From: JABDGM01 sp963738665
GTDB taxonomy: Bacteria > Planctomycetota > Planctomycetia > Pirellulales > Lacipirellulaceae
Assembly: GCA_963738665.1 (NCBI GenBank)
Contig: CAVTXL010000011.1
Span: 165,560-229,559, forward strand
Direction of reading: 5' to 3'
Length of the DNA: 64,000 nucleotides
Shown: positions 60,668 through 64,000 of the stretch, piece after piece
Position numbering within the stretch: the first letter of the stretch is position 1
Layout of the letters: every line of letters starts with the position of its first letter
Made by a program: the position numbers and the translations under genes
Notes under the pieces: model-generated
The model's input: the letters and a program-made list of their open reading frames with translations, nothing else
The model's database searches: none
Told to the model about the DNA's origin: nothing

Positions 60668-61510
60668 TCAAATGTTCGCGTCGTCGTGCCCTAGCGAACA
60701 GGACATATTTCGATACGCGTTGGCCTGGGCGAGCAAGTCCTTAGCCTTCTTCTCAAAGGTCTCAACGGCATCGGCGCCAGCGGCCCAGCGCACTGGGGGC
60801 TCGGCTTCGCTTGCGAGTTGGACGAGAGCCCTGGCGAGCTTGGCGGGATCACCACCTTGCAATCCGTTCATTTCCTTCCAGGCCGTAATGGTCTGTCTGG
60901 TTTTCTCCGCGTAGTCGTCGATCGAGGGTTCGGGCCATTTCGTCGACTCGTCTGTAAGTAGCTCGGTGCGGAAGAAGCCAGGCTCGACGAGCATCGTGCG
61001 GATGCCGAATGGCGCGACCTCGGGGGCTAGCGACTCGATCCAACCCTCGATGCCAAACTTCGCCGCTGAGTAGGCGGACACGAACGCTTGCCCGGAAATG
61101 CCGCCGGTTGAGGAGATCGTCACGATGAGTCCGCGACGCTGAGCGCGCATGACGGGAAGCACGGCACGAGTGACGTTCACTGGGCCGAATAGATTGGTTT
61201 CGATCTGAGCGCGGAAGTCCTCAGGGGAGATTTCCTCGAAGAACCCGGCGTAAAAGTTGCCAGCGTTGTTGACGAGAACGTCGATGCGGCCAAATCGCTG
61301 AATTGCGGCGGCAACGGCCGCCTTGGCTTCCTCGGGATTGGTAATGTCGAGCTTGACGACCATTAGATCGTCGGCCTCGCCGACCGCTTCGCTCACGGCA
61401 CCGGTGTTGCGACCTGTGGCAACAACTGCGTGACCTGCGGCGAGCGCCGCTTTCGCAATGTCGACGCCCAGGCCACGGCCTGCTCCAGTGATAAACCAAA
61501 TTTTGGTCAA
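60668..61510 (-). CDS. Short-chain dehydrogenase/reductase (SDR)
   Basis: 280 residues. Cofactor motif TGAGRGLG near the N-terminus, DI at residue 55 for adenine, NNAG, catalytic Ser in ISSTGG and Tyr/Lys in YSAAK. The substrate-side EPGFFRTELL is kept. It is a classical NAD(P)-dependent SDR. It is divergent from a second SDR gene, with 230 bases between. Confidence 0.9.
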   Translation of the reverse strand: MTKIWFITGAGRGLGVDIAKAALAAGHAVVATGRNTGAVSEAVGEADDLMVVKLDITNPEEAKAAVAAAIQRFGRIDVLVNNAGNFYAGFFEEISPEDFRAQIETNLFGPVNVTRAVLPVMRAQRRGLIVTISSTGGISGQAFVSAYSAAKFGIEGWIESLAPEVAPFGIRTMLVEPGFFRTELLTDESTKWPEPSIDDYAEKTRQTITAWKEMNGLQGGDPAKLARALVQLASEAEPPVRWAAGADAVETFEKKAKDLLAQANAYRNMSCSLGHDDANI

Positions 61511-61742
61511 GATGTATTTCCTTTAGTGCTTCCGATAGAACACGTACGCGTCGACATAGCCATGGGAAGGACGGGAAAGCGTCGCTGGGAACATGCCGAA
61601 GCTTGCGAATCCAAGCCTTTGCTCCGCCCGAATCTTAGCAGACAGATGCTCCACCGATCCATTCCTAGACCTGCGGCCCAGTTGCCGCCATTCCACGAGG
61701 ATACTAGGCGTCGTGAAAGTAAAATAACGGTAAGATGTGGCG

Positions 61743-62569
61743 ATGAGAAACGTACTGGTTGTTATCGGACCTGGTCAGATCGGGCAAGCGATCGCGCGGC
61801 GGGTTGGTGTAGGTAAGCACATTCTGCTCGCCGATTTGCGCAAGAAAACGCCGATGCCGCGGCAGAAGTTCTCGGGAATGCCGGATACGAGGTTAGCACC
61901 TCTATAGTCGATGCATCCTCACGCGAAGCGGTCGACGACCTCGTCGAGCAAGCTACAAGCCTCGGCGATGTTACGGGGCTCATACACTCCGCAGGCGTCT
62001 CGCCGACGCAAGCTTCACCGGCGACGATACTCAAGGTCGATCTATATGGAACGGCACTTGTGTTGGAGGCGTTCGGCAGCGTGATTGCCCGCGGTGGTGC
62101 GGGCGTTGTTATTGCATCGCAGTCCGGGCATCGCCTCCCACCGTTCACCGTCGAGCAGAGTAAATCATTGGCCACAATACCGGTTGAGCAACTACTTAGC
62201 CTTCCGTTCCTTCAGGCCGATCAGGTGACGGATTCTCTCCACGCATACCAGATCTCGAAGCGCGGCAACTCACTGCGCGTGATGGCGGAGGCGGTTCGTT
62301 GGGGCAAGCGTGGTGCACGGGTCAACACGATCAGCCCAGGAATTATTATTACTCCGCTCGCGAAGGATGAACTTACAGGGCCAAGCGGCGACAGCTACCG
62401 GCGAATGATTGAGGTGTCCGCCGCTGGTCGTCCTGGCACCCCCGACGAGGTGGCGAATGTAGCCGCACTACTCATGGGGCCGGACGGCGGTTTCATCACG
62501 GGCAGCGACATTCTCATGGATGGCGGAGTAACCGCCGCCTATTGGTACGGAGAACTCGCTCCTAAGTAA
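61743..62569 (+). CDS. SDR family oxidoreductase (one frameshift)
   Basis: 275 residues after repair, from the ATG at 61743. Cofactor motif VIGPGQIGQA, catalytic region IASQSGH and the YQISK motif, and a normal SDR end (LMGPDGGFITGSDILMDGGV). One base is missing near 61845 in a run of A (AAGAAAACG). The SDR pair at 60.7-62.6 kb may have been acquired as a unit from another phylum; this is a guess from context. Confidence 0.8.
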
Positions 62570-62610
62570 GAAGGCTGAGCATTAAATGCGATGCGCAAGC
62601 CGAAAATGCG

Positions 62611-62640
62611 CTTACATTCAGTGGCGCCCGGACGTATAAT
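62611..62640 (+). promoter_or_regulatory. Sigma-70-like promoter
   Basis: CTTACA at 62611-62616 and TATAAT at 62635-62640, spaced by 18 bases. It should start transcription near 62647, at the beginning of the structured leader/RNA before csbD. Confidence 0.65.
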
Positions 62641-62646
62641 TACGTA

Positions 62647-62780
62647 CAGCGGGGTCTTAATCGCTCCGCTCTTCGGATGACTCTATAAAGAGCAGCCCGG
62701 CCAGTTCCGGGAGGCTTGTTAACGAGTAAGCCGACGTTGTGGAATACCTTCGGGTGTTCTGCTACGTCGGCTTTTTTTGT
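62647..62780 (+). ncRNA. Candidate small RNA or structured leader ending in an intrinsic terminator
   Basis: After the promoter at 62611-62640 come three small stems (AGCGG/CCGCT, GCTCTT/AAGAGC, CCCGG/CCGGG) and then a strong terminator. No open frame of note. It could be a stand-alone sRNA or an attenuator leader of csbD. No known Rfam family was recognised. Confidence 0.5.
62728..62778 (+). terminator. Intrinsic terminator with TTCG tetraloop, upstream of csbD
   Basis: AAGCCGACGT pairs with ACGTCGGCTT, and an inner GAATACC/GGTGTTC stem closes on TTCG. A run of seven T follows (62772-62778). It lies 37 bases before csbD. Confidence 0.85.
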
Positions 62781-62814
62781 TGGTCAACAAGTTCTAACAA
62801 CAGGAGTCGTCATC

Positions 62815-62991
62815 ATGGGTGGAAAAACAGATGTGGTGAAGGGCCGGATCAAGGAAGCTGCCGGCGTATTGACCGGCAACGACAAGCTTCGCGCCGAGGG
62901 CAAGGCCGATCAGACAGTCGGCGAAGTCAAGCAAGTCGCCGACAAAGCCGTCGACAAGGTTAAGGAAGCCGTGAAGAAACTGAGCGACTGA
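62815..62991 (+). CDS. CsbD-family stress protein
   Basis: 58 residues from the ATG at 62815 with CAGGAG upstream. It reads MGGKTDVVKGRIKEAAGVLT, then QTVGEVKQVADKAVDKVKEA, the repeat-like helical pattern of CsbD proteins, which are induced by general stress in other bacteria. Downstream are tiny membrane proteins and a histidine kinase on the same strand. Confidence 0.85.
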   Translation: MGGKTDVVKGRIKEAAGVLTGNDKLRAEGKADQTVGEVKQVADKAVDKVKEAVKKLSD

Positions 62992-63079
62992 AGCTCGGTG
63001 CAGTACGAGAACGCAATTGAGTAGCCGATGCTGAGGCGTTGCCAAAGCCGGCTTGGTTTAATCAACGAAAGGGAAGATC

Positions 63080-63172
63080 ATGGATAGTACTACTCTAATC
63101 ATTTTGATCGTCGTGTTGTTCCTCGTGTTCGGTGGTGGTGGCGGCTATTACTGGAACCGCCGCGGACGGTAA
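63080..63172 (+). CDS. Tiny membrane protein (30 residues)
   Basis: AGGGAAG precedes the ATG at 63080. The peptide is MDSTTLIILIVVLFLVFGGG, then GGYYWNRRGR, a single hydrophobic helix with a Gly-rich and positively charged end. It resembles small stress-induced membrane peptides, but no family was recognised. Confidence 0.6.
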   Translation: MDSTTLIILIVVLFLVFGGGGGYYWNRRGR

Positions 63173-63291
63173 CGATAGTCGTTTGCCGCAAATGCGGCGC
63201 ACACCGGCGTGAAGACGGTTAAATAATCGAACGCAGTCGTTCGGTTGCGTAGGTTCTATTGTTGGTTTCTATCTCGTTTATGAGGTGACGT

Positions 63292-63438
63292 ATGTTATGG
63301 ACCGTCCTGGTTATCTTGCTGCTGATGTGGGCTTTGGGACTTGGGTTTGGCGTGGCGGGGAATTTAGTCCACATTCTGCTGGTTGTCGCACTCGTGGTAT
63401 TGATCATCAACGTTCTTCAGGGACGCCGCGTCACCTAG
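63292..63438 (+). CDS. Lmo0937-family small membrane protein
   Basis: 48 residues from the ATG at 63292. MLWTVLVILLLMWALGLGFG, then NLVHILLVVALVVLIINVLQ and GRR: two hydrophobic stretches with the family's LL.I.GR ending. Function unknown. It is the third stress-type gene in a row. Confidence 0.75.
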   Translation: MLWTVLVILLLMWALGLGFGVAGNLVHILLVVALVVLIINVLQGRRVT

Positions 63439-63498
63439 CGCCGAGTAAACCGTGCTGGGCGACCAGAGCGGGATCTCAACCAGAAAGTTAGGGACCTG

Positions 63499-64000
63499 AT
63501 GTCAGATAACTCGATCGGCCTCTCCTCACAAGAATTAGGAGAGCGGTTTGACCTGCTCGCAACCGACGCGAAGGAATACGCCGTTTTCCTGGTCGGACTT
63601 GATGGGCATCTCCTTTGTTGGAACGCAGGCGCAGAACGCATCTTCGGCTTTCGGTCCGACGAAGTCATCGGGCAGCACTTCTCTCGGTTCTTTACACCGG
63701 AAAGTATTCGGGCCGGCGAGCCCGAGCGTGAACTCAAGTCGGCATTGGCTGATGGGCGTGCAGACAATGTTTGCTGGCAGGTCCGGAAGGACGGCACTCG
63801 TTTTTGGTGTCAGGCAATCGTGACAGCCCTGCTGGGCGAGAACAAACAGGCTCGCTCATTCGCCAGAGTGATGCATGATCTCACCGAGAGCGAGGCGGTC
63901 GGGGCTCAGCGGAAGCGGGCCGACGGACTGGCCGAAGCGAATAAGAGCAAGGAAGAGTTTATGGCCTTGCTGTCCCATGAACTACGAAGTCCGCTCTCGC
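63499..64000 (+). CDS. PAS-domain histidine kinase, N-terminal part (runs off the window)
   Basis: 167 residues are visible, starting at the ATG at 63499. A PAS sensor domain (about residues 18-130; EYAVFLVGLDGHLLCWNAGA, VRKDGTRFWCQ) is followed by the start of a HisKA dimerisation domain: EEFMALLSHELRSP, with phospho-acceptor H160. Downstream regulation of the csbD-type genes is plausible but not shown. Catalytic and any receiver domains lie outside the window. Confidence 0.85.
   Translation, partial: MSDNSIGLSSQELGERFDLLATDAKEYAVFLVGLDGHLLCWNAGAERIFGFRSDEVIGQHFSRFFTPESIRAGEPERELKSALADGRADNVCWQVRKDGTRFWCQAIVTALLGENKQARSFARVMHDLTESEAVGAQRKRADGLAEANKSKEEFMALLSHELRSPLS

Overview
The window looks like a chromosomal segment of a planctomycete, probably of the Pirellulales type. 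This is inferred from gene content; no 16S rRNA is present. Supporting signs are high GC, a secreted protein with dockerin-like repeats and a PEP-CTERM-like tail, a ThuA-domain protein, a Ser/Thr kinase, an RRM glycine-rich RNA-binding protein, a GxxExxY remnant, and many intergenic GC-rich hairpins.

Positions 1-13.4 kb hold information-processing genes (dnaG, rpoD, a C4 zinc-ribbon protein, greA, a RecF/SbcC-like ATPase, an RRM protein). Three secreted proteins follow: a GH43 glycosidase, a ThuA-like protein and a probable carbohydrate-binding or jelly-roll protein. A tRNA-Ser(GGA) lies at 13.4 kb. Just past it is a patch of defence-type debris: a type ISP restriction-enzyme fragment, a HEPN-like gene and a DUF559 remnant. 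Ordinary chromosome resumes with rho.

Positions 18.6-48.6 kb are mostly envelope, transport and stress genes: a thioredoxin-YHS fusion, an STN-domain protein, a DUF11-repeat surface protein, a lipoprotein, an MscS channel, a Nudix hydrolase, MgtE, a BON protein, a Ser/Thr kinase with zinc ribbons, a GATase-like lipoprotein next to an MBL hydrolase, a double cupin, a pentapeptide protein, an FG-GAP/dockerin/PEP-CTERM protein, an alcohol dehydrogenase, a large SPFH protein and a Gly/Ala-rich secreted protein.

Positions 48.9-59.9 kb form a mobile-element graveyard. It has three near-identical IS256-family copies, one IS4-family element and one decayed IS5-family element. The broken genes among them are a GxxExxY gene, an HsdM fragment, two unknown genes and a tyrosine recombinase missing its N-terminus. 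Three degenerate tandem copies of a roughly 330-base noncoding unit lie between IS copies 2 and 3. From 60.6 kb the sequence is ordinary again: two divergent SDR oxidoreductases, a structured leader or small RNA ending in a strong terminator, csbD, two tiny membrane proteins and a PAS-histidine kinase running off the end.

Caution for any user: at least 14 otherwise well-conserved genes, including essential dnaG, carry isolated single-base frameshifts. In every case adding or removing the stated base restores one full-length frame. This is much more like residual sequencing error than gene decay. Repaired spans are annotated as single genes, with the shift noted.
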